A stretch of DNA of 64,000 nucleotides, taken from the NCBI GenBank assembly GCA_039969155.1, contig JBDVOJ010000053.1:1-64000 (forward strand), given 5' to 3'. Positions 36,915 through 45,036 of this stretch are shown in pieces. The first letter of the stretch is position 1, and the number at the start of each line of letters is the position of its first letter. The DNA comes from GCA-002733465 sp039969155. Lineage in GTDB: Bacteria > Pseudomonadota > Gammaproteobacteria > Enterobacterales > Kangiellaceae. The translations under genes and the position numbers were made by a program. The notes beneath the pieces were generated by a model that did no database searches, was not told the DNA's origin, and saw nothing but the letters and a program-made list of their open reading frames with translations.

Positions 36915-37352
36915 ACGAGTCACTTTCTTAGTCGGAGGCTTAATTTGCTCAGCACTTCCTTTGGCACAGGCATCTTTCCCCTTCCTTGCTTGCAGCTTAT
37001 ATCCACTCATACACAGGGGAGGAAATTGCATTTCGGGCCTTTTTCCAGGTGTGTTGGCGAGTTTTTTATTGGTTAGCCCAGAATCCGCAGCGACGACTTC
37101 ACATTGATCTCTAATTCCGTCACTATCCACCACTAATCGAAAGTTAGCCTTACCTTGGCGTTTGTACTGACACTTAAGAGGCGGGCGAAAGGTTTGTTTT
37201 TGCTGTTTAATACATCTAGCCGCATTCTTTTTACTTTCGTACTGGAAGCCACTTTCACATCCAAAAAAGGTCTCCTTCTTTGCTGCGACATGAGTTGAAA
37301 CAGTGAGCATTGAAAAGCAAAATGCGATTAGCGCTGTTGTCAGATATTTCAT
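36912..37352 (-). CDS. Secreted protein with duplicated Cys motif
   Basis: Not recognised. The 146-aa product has a signal peptide (about 1-24, ending HVAA). It contains two copies of the pattern C-x-S-G-[FY]-x10-C: Cys32 to Cys47 and Cys114 to Cys129, both with the second Cys 15 residues after the first and a Pro-Pro 10 residues further on (57-58 and 139-140). Two more Cys (61, 84) lie between. The lysine content is high. Such spacing suggests disulfide-bridged small modules. A phased TTGAA array lies upstream (37432-37487), which links it to the regulator gene at 37543. Confidence 0.7.
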   Translation of the reverse strand: MKYLTTALIAFCFSMLTVSTHVAAKKETFFGCESGFQYESKKNAARCIKQQKQTFRPPLKCQYKRQGKANFRLVVDSDGIRDQCEVVAADSGLTNKKLANTPGKRPEMQFPPLCMSGYKLQARKGKDACAKGSAEQIKPPTKKVTR

Positions 37353-37431
37353 TAAGAATCGTCTCCGTTAAATTCACAATGGTTCGAGAAGAGTCGAGTC
37401 CTCGACACCTTCACCTGAGTATTTACGGTAA

Positions 37432-37487
37432 TTGAACGTTTTTTGAAATTCTTGAAAACAGCTGGAATTAGTTTGAAATAACTTGAA
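37432..37487 (-). promoter_or_regulatory. Phased TTCAA array upstream of the Cys-motif gene
   Basis: TTGAA (read as TTCAA on the minus strand) starts at 37432, 37443, 37452, 37473 and 37483, with a one-mismatch copy TGGAA at 37463. Start-to-start spacings are 11, 9, 11, 10 and 10 bases, one per helical turn. The array ends 80 bases upstream of the gene start at 37352. Direct head-to-tail repeats with 10-11 base period are the usual OmpR/PhoB-type binding layout. Confidence 0.7.
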
Positions 37488-37542
37488 AGCCTTAAATATC
37501 AACTAGTTAGCGCTAGATAAATAAAGCCTCTAGGGAGCCCCC

Positions 37543-39555
37543 TTAGTAACGTATAGGCATGATCTTTTTCTCATTGTAGGCCAACTCAAATTGCTCATAT
37601 ATCGCTTGGTGACTATCAGTCCATTGCTCAGAAATCGACTCTTTTACGCTTCGCACCATCTCGATAGCCCCTTCAAAATCAGACTTTAAAAGCAAAATAT
37701 GTGCTGGAACAAACGCAAACGCTGGTCGATTATCTGACCAGTTACCATCAAACATCGCCACATACTGCTCAGCCTTTTCTGGTAGTTCCGCCCGTAAATA
37801 GGTCACCGCGGCGAGCCGTCTAATATGATTTTGTAAGTAACTAAATTGAGTTTGGTCAATTCTTGGAATTAGCTGCTGTAAACGAGCAATCGCATCTTGA
37901 GTATTATTTTTTGCGAGGCTGACATCGACTAAATCCACTAATGCGGTAAGTTCACCCTGTAGGTCGCCAATTTGTATGTAACTTTCAACCAATTGTCTTA
38001 GCTCAGCTTCTGCAAATTGTATTTTACCCAAAGAAATGCTGGTGGAAGCGGTTTGATGCTTTGCCATTAATGCATAACCTACCATTTCAAAACGAATAAA
38101 GATTTCACGGGCTTTTTGGTAATGCTCTATAGCCCGTTCGAGCTGCGATTGACTTAAATAGACATTGCCTAAATTAAACAATGCCTTTCCTTCGCCCGCG
38201 GCAAAGTTAGCTAGCCGATATTTGCTCATTGCTTGTTGTAAAAAGTCTGCAGCTTGCTCAAGTTGTCCGAGCGCTTGATAAGTCGAGCCAACATTTAAAA
38301 GCTCTCGGGCCGAAAGAAATGGGTCATCCATAGCATGTGGATTGCTGAGCAATGATTTTGAAAGCTCTAGTGATTCAATCAATTTACCTTGGGTATATAA
38401 AATATTGGACGTTAAATGGTCAAGAAAGTATCTCTGACTAGCGCTTAATCCGGGTTCGCGTTGAGACATTAACGCTTCAATTAATTCTGTCGCGCGAGCC
38501 AGCTCCCCCGTTCGATAATAGACTTCCGCCAGATAAGCGTTGGCCCAGAAAAAAGAAGGCTGCTTTTTTATCGCCAAATTTAGATAATCTTTAGCTGCTT
38601 TCATATCCCCAATTAACAACTCATTAACGCCTATCGCATAATCTCGATTGGCCTTTTGGTCGCTGGAAAAGGTGTCACTCAATGCAATATGTTGCTTCTC
38701 ATCGGGAATTAAATCGCTGGCTAAGTAGTCAAGTAACATAGTGGCCGCATCAAAAACATCGGGCTGCACAAATTCCAAAATGCCAGAGCGCTTGTCAGCG
38801 TTAAAGATTTGGTAACTCAAAACCGCCGTATTGTTTTCTACTCGATGTTTTATTGCTACCAAATGACTACAGCCAATCTTAATGCAAACAGATTGATAGT
38901 AAGACTGCTCTTCAGAGGGTGATTTCTTAACAGTAAACTCGGACTCAGAGATTGAACTGATAACCGTTGGTACTGGGATGGTTTGAATCGACTCATATCG
39001 GCCTAGCTGTTCAGAAGCCATTGACATGACGCCGTATTTAACCCATTCATTGATGGGATCATGGGTTTCACTTTGCACTGGCATCACTGCCACACGAAGC
39101 ACAGACTGGTTAGTCGGAGCTTTGGCGGACCAGCCAAATATTACAGCAAGCGTAAAGACCACTAATAATGTTAGAGCGACTGCGATTAGATTTTTTTTAA
39201 CAACAACTTTTTTTGCCGATGATTTAGCAACTTTAGCTTGTTCTAAGTGTTGACTCACTTCAGAGTTAAATTTAAACCCTTTACCTCTGATCGTTTTAAT
39301 ATAGCCCTGATCTTTGCCATTATCACCGAGCAACTGACGCACATCTGAAACAAGCTTCGATAATGACCAATCGGTAACAACTTGATCAGGCCATAAAGAT
39401 TCAATTAGAGTCTGTTTTTCGACCACATCGGGATAACCAGCACAGAGCAAGCAAACCAATTTGACACTTTTTTCATCATCTGAAATCAGCTCACCATCGA
39501 GATAGATCTTGCTCTTTACATGATCGACCAAATATTTATCAAACTGATAATACAT
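37543..39555 (-). CDS. CadC-like membrane-bound winged-helix regulator with TPR domain
   Basis: The 670-aa protein has an OmpR-type winged helix at 1-100 (VEKQTLIESLWPDQVVTDWSLSKLVSDVRQLLG and the wing YIKTIRGKGFKF), a single membrane helix at about 121-141, and a large periplasmic part (145-670) with TPR-like repeats around 300-640 (for example AKDYLNLAIKKQPSFFWANAYLAE). The layout is that of CadC/ToxR-type one-component regulators that sense in the periplasm and bind DNA directly. It probably controls the genes flanked by the phased TTCAA arrays, including itself (array 39649-39673). Target assignment is inference. Confidence 0.9.
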   Translation of the reverse strand: MYYQFDKYLVDHVKSKIYLDGELISDDEKSVKLVCLLCAGYPDVVEKQTLIESLWPDQVVTDWSLSKLVSDVRQLLGDNGKDQGYIKTIRGKGFKFNSEVSQHLEQAKVAKSSAKKVVVKKNLIAVALTLLVVFTLAVIFGWSAKAPTNQSVLRVAVMPVQSETHDPINEWVKYGVMSMASEQLGRYESIQTIPVPTVISSISESEFTVKKSPSEEQSYYQSVCIKIGCSHLVAIKHRVENNTAVLSYQIFNADKRSGILEFVQPDVFDAATMLLDYLASDLIPDEKQHIALSDTFSSDQKANRDYAIGVNELLIGDMKAAKDYLNLAIKKQPSFFWANAYLAEVYYRTGELARATELIEALMSQREPGLSASQRYFLDHLTSNILYTQGKLIESLELSKSLLSNPHAMDDPFLSARELLNVGSTYQALGQLEQAADFLQQAMSKYRLANFAAGEGKALFNLGNVYLSQSQLERAIEHYQKAREIFIRFEMVGYALMAKHQTASTSISLGKIQFAEAELRQLVESYIQIGDLQGELTALVDLVDVSLAKNNTQDAIARLQQLIPRIDQTQFSYLQNHIRRLAAVTYLRAELPEKAEQYVAMFDGNWSDNRPAFAFVPAHILLLKSDFEGAIEMVRSVKESISEQWTDSHQAIYEQFELAYNEKKIMPIRY

Positions 39556-39648
39556 TCCATTCCTTCATTCGCGATTGGTTAATAAGTCACCCTGTCATTA
39601 ATGCAAACTTATTATAGTCAAATGCCATCAATTAACTATTAACCCAGT

Positions 39649-39688
39649 TTGAATTTGTTTGAATTTGTTTGAATTTCTACTGATTCAA
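39649..39688 (-). promoter_or_regulatory. Phased TTCAA array facing the regulator gene
   Basis: Three exact 10-bp repeats GTTTGAATTT give TTGAA (TTCAA on the minus strand) at 39649, 39659 and 39669; a TTCAA in the other orientation lies at 39684. The array lies 94 bases upstream of the regulator start (39555) and ~33 bases upstream of a TATAAT-like hexamer. Suggests autoregulation. Confidence 0.65.
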
Positions 39689-39803
39689 GTGGTTATTCTA
39701 CTCAATCAAACCGTCAATTCGACGAGTTTTAGCAATTTTGTACCATCTTACCGTGCGCGGCTACAAACTGATTATGTTACCTATCTATTTGATTTATATA
39801 GTT

Positions 39804-39839
39804 TTCAAGTTACTTCAAACTACTTCAAGTTGTATTCAA
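39804..39839 (+). promoter_or_regulatory. Phased TTCAA array facing the exported cluster
   Basis: TTCAA starts at 39804, 39814, 39824 and 39835: spacings 10, 10 and 11 bases. The last copy ends 65 bases upstream of the first gene of the cluster (39905) and abuts the expected -35 region of a TATTCT -10-like hexamer at 39861, a layout for an activator. Confidence 0.7.
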
Positions 39840-39904
39840 GCACCATTGCACAAGTAACCCTATTCTGAATCACACATTAAACATAGCGAACAGGAAGCCT
39901 AGAG

Positions 39905-40306
39905 ATGCAAATTCAAATTTTTAAATTACTGGTATTGGTTTTGATGCTTTTCACATCGAATACTTTTGCAGAGCAACAACGTCACATCCACATCAATGGC
40001 GAACACCTTAATGAGCAAATGATCAGCAAACTCGACGCCTTGGTCGGCAGTGAGGTCAGTGACGGCTATTACTGGCTTAACTTGCAAACGGGTCAGTGGG
40101 GCTACGAGGGTAACCCACAAGTTCAGGGAGTAGTGGCACAAATCGCAGCCGCAAACCAGCCTCAAGCGAGCCAACAAGCCAGCGAATATAGACGAAGCGA
40201 GCTTCAAGATGTCAGCTCGACAGGAAGAGTGACCAGTGGCCGACTAAATGGTCAAAACTGCACTTTTGTCTCGGTCGGAGGTACCACTCTTAAAAGTTGC
40301 GACTAG
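39905..40306 (+). CDS. Small secreted protein, first gene of exported cluster
   Basis: Not recognised by family. The 133-aa product has a signal peptide ending TFAEQQ, then a compact region with YYWLNLQTGQWGYEGNPQ, a motif seen in small bacterial exported proteins that wrap a Trp-Gly-Tyr turn, then a Gln/Ala-rich stretch (VAQIAAANQPQASQQAS) and a Ser/Gly/Arg tail with two Cys (NCTFVSVGGTTLKSCD) that could pair. It is the first gene after the phased TTCAA array. Next gene starts 85 bases later after a hairpin. Confidence 0.7.
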   Translation: MQIQIFKLLVLVLMLFTSNTFAEQQRHIHINGEHLNEQMISKLDALVGSEVSDGYYWLNLQTGQWGYEGNPQVQGVVAQIAAANQPQASQQASEYRRSELQDVSSTGRVTSGRLNGQNCTFVSVGGTTLKSCD

Positions 40307-40335
40307 TTGGTGCGACGTAGGAAATACTGAATCCT

Positions 40336-40370
40336 GCTTAAGAAACTTTTAGCAAGATTCGTTTTTAAGC
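40336..40370 (+). other. Hairpin between cluster genes 1 and 2
   Basis: GCTTAAGAAAC and GTTTTTAAGC form a ~10-bp imperfect stem between the small secreted gene and the beta-barrel gene. It is followed by AT-rich but not T-run sequence. It may act as an attenuator or protect the upstream message. Confidence 0.35.
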
Positions 40371-40391
40371 GACATTTAAAAGGATGAGACC

Positions 40392-42590
40392 GTGAAGATC
40401 AAAATTGCTAGCAAGTTCTGTACTTGCGCCCTATTGATTAATCAAATATTGACTAGCCAATTAGCCGCGGCAGAAGAGCTGAGCTTGACTAGTTCACAAT
40501 TCGAATTAGCTCAGCTGACGACAGATTCCGGAGAGGTCATAACCGATTGGATTGCCAACACCCAAGCTTTTGTAATCGCCCTAAGAAGAACCGGAACTAG
40601 GACAAATAAATCGTATGCAGTTCCAAGTAACAACCACAATGAACCGTCTTCTAACTACGCCATTCAAACGATTCCTCAGTTTCAAGTATTGTTAGGTGAT
40701 ACGGACATTTCCAGCCTCATACAATTCGATCAACAAAACCTATTTTTTAAAGGGGGCCTTCCACTTCCTCCTGGAGAACACCAATTATCAGTCAACCAGT
40801 TAATCAATGACCAATGGGTGCTCATAGGTACGAGTAACTTACAAGTTTTATCAAGCGGAGGATTCCAACAGGCAGAATGGCAGCCGCGACTTGATTTAAA
40901 CATTAATTCGCAACTGGATGAAGAAGTCTCAGGAGATGCATCGAAATCAGAACGACCTCAATACACAGATGTTGACGCCAGTATTGGGTTAACAAGCCGT
41001 CACCAAGGCAACGACTTTTCGATTGATACAGCGCTAAATTTAATCGCGGTATCTAACAGAGAACAAGCGGTTCAGTTTGGTACAAAAGGTGTGAATGCGA
41101 AAAAGCTAGATATCACCGATTACAATTTAAGCTTTATCAAAGGTAATCATCAGCTCAATATAGGTCATACAAACTACGGCAACAATCCACTGTTAATTGA
41201 CAACCTATCGCGCCGGGGTGTCAGCTGGCAATATCAAAATGAGCAACAGCTAACTTTAAATGGCGCAATACTGTCCGGTACTGATATCGTTGGATACAAC
41301 AACATTCTCGGACTGGCAAACTACTCCAATGAATACGTCAATTCTCTTGGCTTTGGACTTAATTTGTTTGCCGAGCAACGTATCTCACTACGGCTAGAAG
41401 GTAGCTTATTAGATGCGGAGCGAATTTCGCAAAGTGATTTTGGTGTTAGCGAAATTAGCAGCGCAGAAAAAAATTCTGGGGCCGGTTTACGACTTGTGGC
41501 TTCAGATAACGAGGGACGTTTTGAGGCAGATCTTGTTGTAGGCTTTAGTCGCTATACTAATCCTGAAGACAGTGCACTAAGCCTAGGCGAACCATTGGTC
41601 AAGCTTCAAAGTGAAAACTCTATTGCGCACAACCTTTCTGTAAATTATCTGTTAATGCGAGATGGAGAAACACCATGGGGCTCAGTCGCGAATATTACGC
41701 TTTTAGCTAATCATTCAAGTGCCGATCCGCTTTATCAAACCTTGACCGCATTTGTTCAAGCTAACATAGAAAACTCAATGTTGGGTGCGCAATATCAGCT
41801 AGGCCATTTATCTGGCAATTTATCGCTCCAAGCATCTAGAGACAATTTGGACAATCTGAAGAATCTCTTAACGACGAAAACTAAAACGGATAACTTTTCT
41901 CTCAACATTCCGCTTGCTGTTTATTGGCTAGAAGATCAAGAATCTGAACCTAACCCTTGGTTACCAAATCTTGATTACAATTACCAACAAAGTCATCAGT
42001 TCGCTCTCAACTCACCTAACACCGACGATAGTGGCTTTAATGATAACAGTCATTTGCCCGACCAACTGACAACCAGCCACAACATCGCGAGTAGCTGGCA
42101 GATTGATCAACATTCATTTTCATTTCAGTCTAGTTATAGCCAACAAGATAATCGACAACTCGGTAGAGAGCTCTCTGACTTTAGTAATTTGCAGCATGCC
42201 GCAAGTTTAAATCTTCAACAAAATGAATCATCAGCTTGGATCTTCACTATTTCTAAGAACCGACAGGCGGATATAGAAAATGCCAAAGTCCAGTGGAGTG
42301 AAGCGATTTCTGTTTCATACAGCTGGCAATCCATTGACGGTCTAGCCTTCGCTATTGCCTACGGTTTAAGCAAAGAGCATGACAATCTCGATGAATCGGA
42401 AAGCCTAGCGACAACCGCAGATATCAGCTTAATCAAAAACTTAACCGAGGGTGAGTGGTGGCTCCCTGCGCAGGGAAGTATCAGCCTTAGAGTTAACTAT
42501 AACGACTCTGAATCTATCGACAATGTTTTCGATCAAAGAAACCAGTTTGGCACTACCACTGCTCAACTTGGCATTTCGCTTAGCTTTTAA
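40392..42590 (+). CDS. Putative outer-membrane beta-barrel protein (732 aa)
   Basis: Not recognised. Signal peptide ends near QLAAAEE. Residues about 50-150 form a beta-sandwich-like N-terminal domain (LPLPPGEHQLSVNQLIND), and the rest alternates strands of 9-12 residues with polar turns (TALNLIAVSN, LGFGLNLFAEQRISLRLEG, NLSVNYLLMRDG) to the C-terminal end LGISLSF with a final Phe. The strand pattern over about 580 residues predicts a large barrel of 20 or more strands. The N-terminal domain may be a periplasmic plug or adaptor. Start is GTG with AAGGA upstream. Likely the membrane core of the exported cluster. Confidence 0.65.
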   Translation: MKIKIASKFCTCALLINQILTSQLAAAEELSLTSSQFELAQLTTDSGEVITDWIANTQAFVIALRRTGTRTNKSYAVPSNNHNEPSSNYAIQTIPQFQVLLGDTDISSLIQFDQQNLFFKGGLPLPPGEHQLSVNQLINDQWVLIGTSNLQVLSSGGFQQAEWQPRLDLNINSQLDEEVSGDASKSERPQYTDVDASIGLTSRHQGNDFSIDTALNLIAVSNREQAVQFGTKGVNAKKLDITDYNLSFIKGNHQLNIGHTNYGNNPLLIDNLSRRGVSWQYQNEQQLTLNGAILSGTDIVGYNNILGLANYSNEYVNSLGFGLNLFAEQRISLRLEGSLLDAERISQSDFGVSEISSAEKNSGAGLRLVASDNEGRFEADLVVGFSRYTNPEDSALSLGEPLVKLQSENSIAHNLSVNYLLMRDGETPWGSVANITLLANHSSADPLYQTLTAFVQANIENSMLGAQYQLGHLSGNLSLQASRDNLDNLKNLLTTKTKTDNFSLNIPLAVYWLEDQESEPNPWLPNLDYNYQQSHQFALNSPNTDDSGFNDNSHLPDQLTTSHNIASSWQIDQHSFSFQSSYSQQDNRQLGRELSDFSNLQHAASLNLQQNESSAWIFTISKNRQADIENAKVQWSEAISVSYSWQSIDGLAFAIAYGLSKEHDNLDESESLATTADISLIKNLTEGEWWLPAQGSISLRVNYNDSESIDNVFDQRNQFGTTTAQLGISLSF

Positions 42591-42607
42591 TCAAGGAATC
42601 AAAGCAT

Positions 42608-43948
42608 ATGACTAACCTAACAAGACAAGTAGCCAACACATTAATGTTTTGCACCTTATTATTCGCAAGCTTTCAGGTAAATGCTGTCACTGGTAGAAAT
42701 CCGACCGGAGTAAACGTCAACTCAAATGGCGCATCAACCGTCCTAATCACATTTCATAATTTGGATGCGAATGAAATTCCTGTTGACGCATTTTGGTGTG
42801 GCGATGTCAGCAGTACTGGTGTGGTTGTTGGAACTAATCCCTGCGTTGCTGGCACTTTGCTGGGTCACCTGCCAGAGCAATTTGATTTATCTCGAATAAG
42901 TGGAGGAAGTAATTCCGATATCCCCACCAAAGATTTGCCTCACTCACAAAAACAGATGAACCGCAAACTAGCACCTCGAAACTTAACCGATGTTATGAGC
43001 ATTCCCACAGCTGTAATAAGAAGGGCTTATCAGCAGGCTCAATCGGGTGCATCTTCTGAATTTTATTATATCCGCCAATTCAGCAACAACGGTATCAATA
43101 CCTATGTCACAGTCACCTGTCGTATGGCTGGAGGAGGTGCTCGCTCTCCACTATCACTCACCAAAGTTGATTTAGACTTTTCAGGAAATGATTACCGAAA
43201 AGCGGTGACTTTAGTTAAACAGTCCGAAACTCTACCTGAGTTTAATGCAACAGTCTCTTACACTGGCTCGGGCTTACTTAAAGGTCGTTGGGAAATCGTG
43301 TTGCCGGGTGAACCAGAACCATCCCGGTTCGACTTGCTTTCCGAAGCGAGTTTACCCGCATCCGAACGCGGATTACAAAAACGATATCGACTGATTAGTC
43401 GATTCCAAAAGTTTCTAACACCGTCGGGAAGAGCGGTAATTCCGGGCCCAGATCCCAAGTTATTGCCAACATTACAAAAAGGTCTATATAGAGTGTTATT
43501 GCGTATCGAGGCTAGCAGCGATAAAGAAGGTAACTCCGACACCACTGCGGGTATTCTAAAATCGGGGGGAGTTGCCGGCTTCCCGATGCCAACGTTACGT
43601 TACTTTGTTGGCTCCGAACAACAACTTAAGCAAAATAAAAAGCTACCTCCTATTACACTTTTGCTACCACATTCAGGCCAACAGCTAACTCCTAAGCAAG
43701 TCAACTTCACGTGGTTCGATTTAGCTGACTCCCAATCAGTTTCCTTGTATAGATTAGAGATTTACGACTCGCAAGGCGAACAAGCACTCATCAGCTCTGC
43801 GCTAGTTCACCCTGGACAATCTAGCTACATTCCGCCTGAATCGATTTTGAAAAAACTCCGCTCCCCCTTTTTATGGCGAGTCAGTGCAATTGATAAGAAC
43901 GGAAAAACCATTTCGACCAGCTCATTAAGAAAACTCACTATTAAATAG
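42608..43948 (+). CDS. Secreted protein with FnIII-like C-terminus
   Basis: Signal peptide ends QVNAVTG. The N-terminal part opens GVNVNSNGASTVLITFHNL and contains DAFWCGDVSS and NPCVAGTLLGHLPEQFDLSR with a Cys pair, followed by DVMSIPTAVIRRAYQQAQSG and CRMAGGGARSPLSLTKVDLDF. The middle is a beta-rich region, and the last ~100 residues read as a fibronectin-III-like domain (LPPITLLLPHSGQQL, NFTWFDLADSQ, WRVSAIDKNGK). No enzyme motif is seen. It may sit on or be passed through the preceding barrel; this is inference from order, 17 bases after the barrel gene. Confidence 0.65.
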   Translation: MTNLTRQVANTLMFCTLLFASFQVNAVTGRNPTGVNVNSNGASTVLITFHNLDANEIPVDAFWCGDVSSTGVVVGTNPCVAGTLLGHLPEQFDLSRISGGSNSDIPTKDLPHSQKQMNRKLAPRNLTDVMSIPTAVIRRAYQQAQSGASSEFYYIRQFSNNGINTYVTVTCRMAGGGARSPLSLTKVDLDFSGNDYRKAVTLVKQSETLPEFNATVSYTGSGLLKGRWEIVLPGEPEPSRFDLLSEASLPASERGLQKRYRLISRFQKFLTPSGRAVIPGPDPKLLPTLQKGLYRVLLRIEASSDKEGNSDTTAGILKSGGVAGFPMPTLRYFVGSEQQLKQNKKLPPITLLLPHSGQQLTPKQVNFTWFDLADSQSVSLYRLEIYDSQGEQALISSALVHPGQSSYIPPESILKKLRSPFLWRVSAIDKNGKTISTSSLRKLTIK

Positions 43949-43958
43949 AGGAATGAAA

Positions 43959-44522
43959 ATGAATTCGACAATCAGCTATTTTTCAATGATAAAAAACCTG
44001 TTTTTCGTCTTGTTACTAACAGTTTTGTCGTTTAACCTTTTGGCTGCAGACAGTAAACGCCATTCGGGACAATTAGAAAGACAGAAAAAAACTTATACTA
44101 TTCCTGGCCCAGTGGTTATCTCTGCAGCAAAAAGGCATGGATACCAGTTCTTCTCGACTCGAAAGACTCGTAGCTCCAAACGATCGTCACCGTATGATAA
44201 ATCATGTGAATTCATGGGAATGCATTGGACAACACGCTCAAGTAGAACATGCAATATTACTGGTTTCTCTGGTCGTAAACAGAAATGTCGCAAACTTCGC
44301 AAAGGATGGAGCTCAAAAGAAATAAAACTAAAAGGTAGCTATGTTTGGACCTCAAGACCGGCCAACACGCCGTCTCCGCAATTTAAAGTAAAAGTCACCA
44401 ACAACTCAAGTAAAACCCAAGTATTAAACGTCGACAAGGTGACTTTAGTCGGTCCGATTGGGCCCTCGAACAGTTGGGAAGATGCATTTTCACATTGCTC
44501 CGACCCAAATTATCAAGATTGA
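43959..44522 (+). CDS. Basic secreted Cys-containing protein
   Basis: Not recognised. Signal peptide ends LLAADSK; the mature part is highly basic (many Lys/Arg) with five Cys (SPYDKSCEFMG, SRTCNITGFSGRKQKCRK, DAFSHCSDPN). The C-terminal half contains FKVKVTNNSSKTQVLNVDKVTLVGP, an Ig-like strand pair. A longer ORF starts at 43953, but AGAGGA at 43947-43952 serves the ATG at 43959, which is chosen. Last gene of the cluster, 10 bases after the preceding gene; role unknown. Confidence 0.65.
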   Translation: MNSTISYFSMIKNLFFVLLLTVLSFNLLAADSKRHSGQLERQKKTYTIPGPVVISAAKRHGYQFFSTRKTRSSKRSSPYDKSCEFMGMHWTTRSSRTCNITGFSGRKQKCRKLRKGWSSKEIKLKGSYVWTSRPANTPSPQFKVKVTNNSSKTQVLNVDKVTLVGPIGPSNSWEDAFSHCSDPNYQD

Positions 44523-44548
44523 GTAATGTTCCAATAAACGGTGTTGTT

Positions 44549-44920
44549 TTAACGCGATGCGAGCAGTTTTTCATCAACTCGATTGTTAACTTTCACAGGA
44601 CGTTTTGGATCGATTCCTAGGTGCCTAAATGGATAATTCAGTGACATCTTGATTGGTTTCATTCGACACTCATCGGGCTTCTTTCTAACCACTTCGATAC
44701 TGTTGTCTTTGGCACTGATTAAGCGAAGTTCAAAACTAGACATCATAGTACAACCTCGAGAAACAACATCGATATAAATGTATCGTTCATCGAGCTTATA
44801 GCTAATTAGCTTTGCAGGTTTTACTGTGAGTTGATTGTCACTAATCAGGACCGAAGGTTTACTACAACCAACGACTAGGATTAGGCTAAAACAACCTAGA
44901 AATAATTTTAATTTAATCAT
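44549..44920 (-). CDS. Small lipoprotein of unknown function
   Basis: A lipoprotein with lipobox VVGC (Cys19 from the start used). The 123-aa product has Cys residues in RGCTMM and PDECRMK and reads beta-rich; no family recognised. Start candidates are TTG 44953, ATG 44932 and ATG 44920. A terminator for the next upstream gene (44936-44969) overlaps the longest form, so 44920 is preferred. It converges on the exported cluster and might contribute to it, but this is speculation. Confidence 0.6.
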   Translation of the reverse strand: MIKLKLFLGCFSLILVVGCSKPSVLISDNQLTVKPAKLISYKLDERYIYIDVVSRGCTMMSSFELRLISAKDNSIEVVRKKPDECRMKPIKMSLNYPFRHLGIDPKRPVKVNNRVDEKLLASR

Positions 44921-44935
44921 AGCTAATCTCATGTT

Positions 44936-44969
44936 AAAAAATGCCCCTTGCAAAACAAACAGAAGGGGC
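44936..44969 (-). terminator. Rho-independent terminator of the beta-propeller gene
   Basis: On the minus strand GCCCCTT (44963-44969) pairs with AAGGGGC (44943-44949) and is followed by a run of T (44936-44941). It ends transcription of the gene at 45037-47004. Confidence 0.85.
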
Positions 44970-45036
44970 TAAGGGAATAATACGTCAAAAAGCTGAATCC
45001 TAAATGAACGTGTTAGTCACTTCAACGAATAACTCC

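Larger units (their letters stand above)
39556..39904. other. 349-bp divergent region between regulator and exported cluster
   Basis: Contains two oppositely oriented phased TTCAA arrays: one facing the regulator gene (39649-39673) and one facing the exported cluster (39804-39839). TATAAT on the minus strand (39611-39616) is a -10-like hexamer for the regulator and TATTCT (39861-39866) one for the cluster. No ORF appears real here. Confidence 0.6.

Noticed and set aside
37432..37487. Possible CRISPR-like repeats (TTGAA series)
   Set aside because: Repeats are 5-bp with 10-bp period and no spacers; they fit a regulator-binding array.
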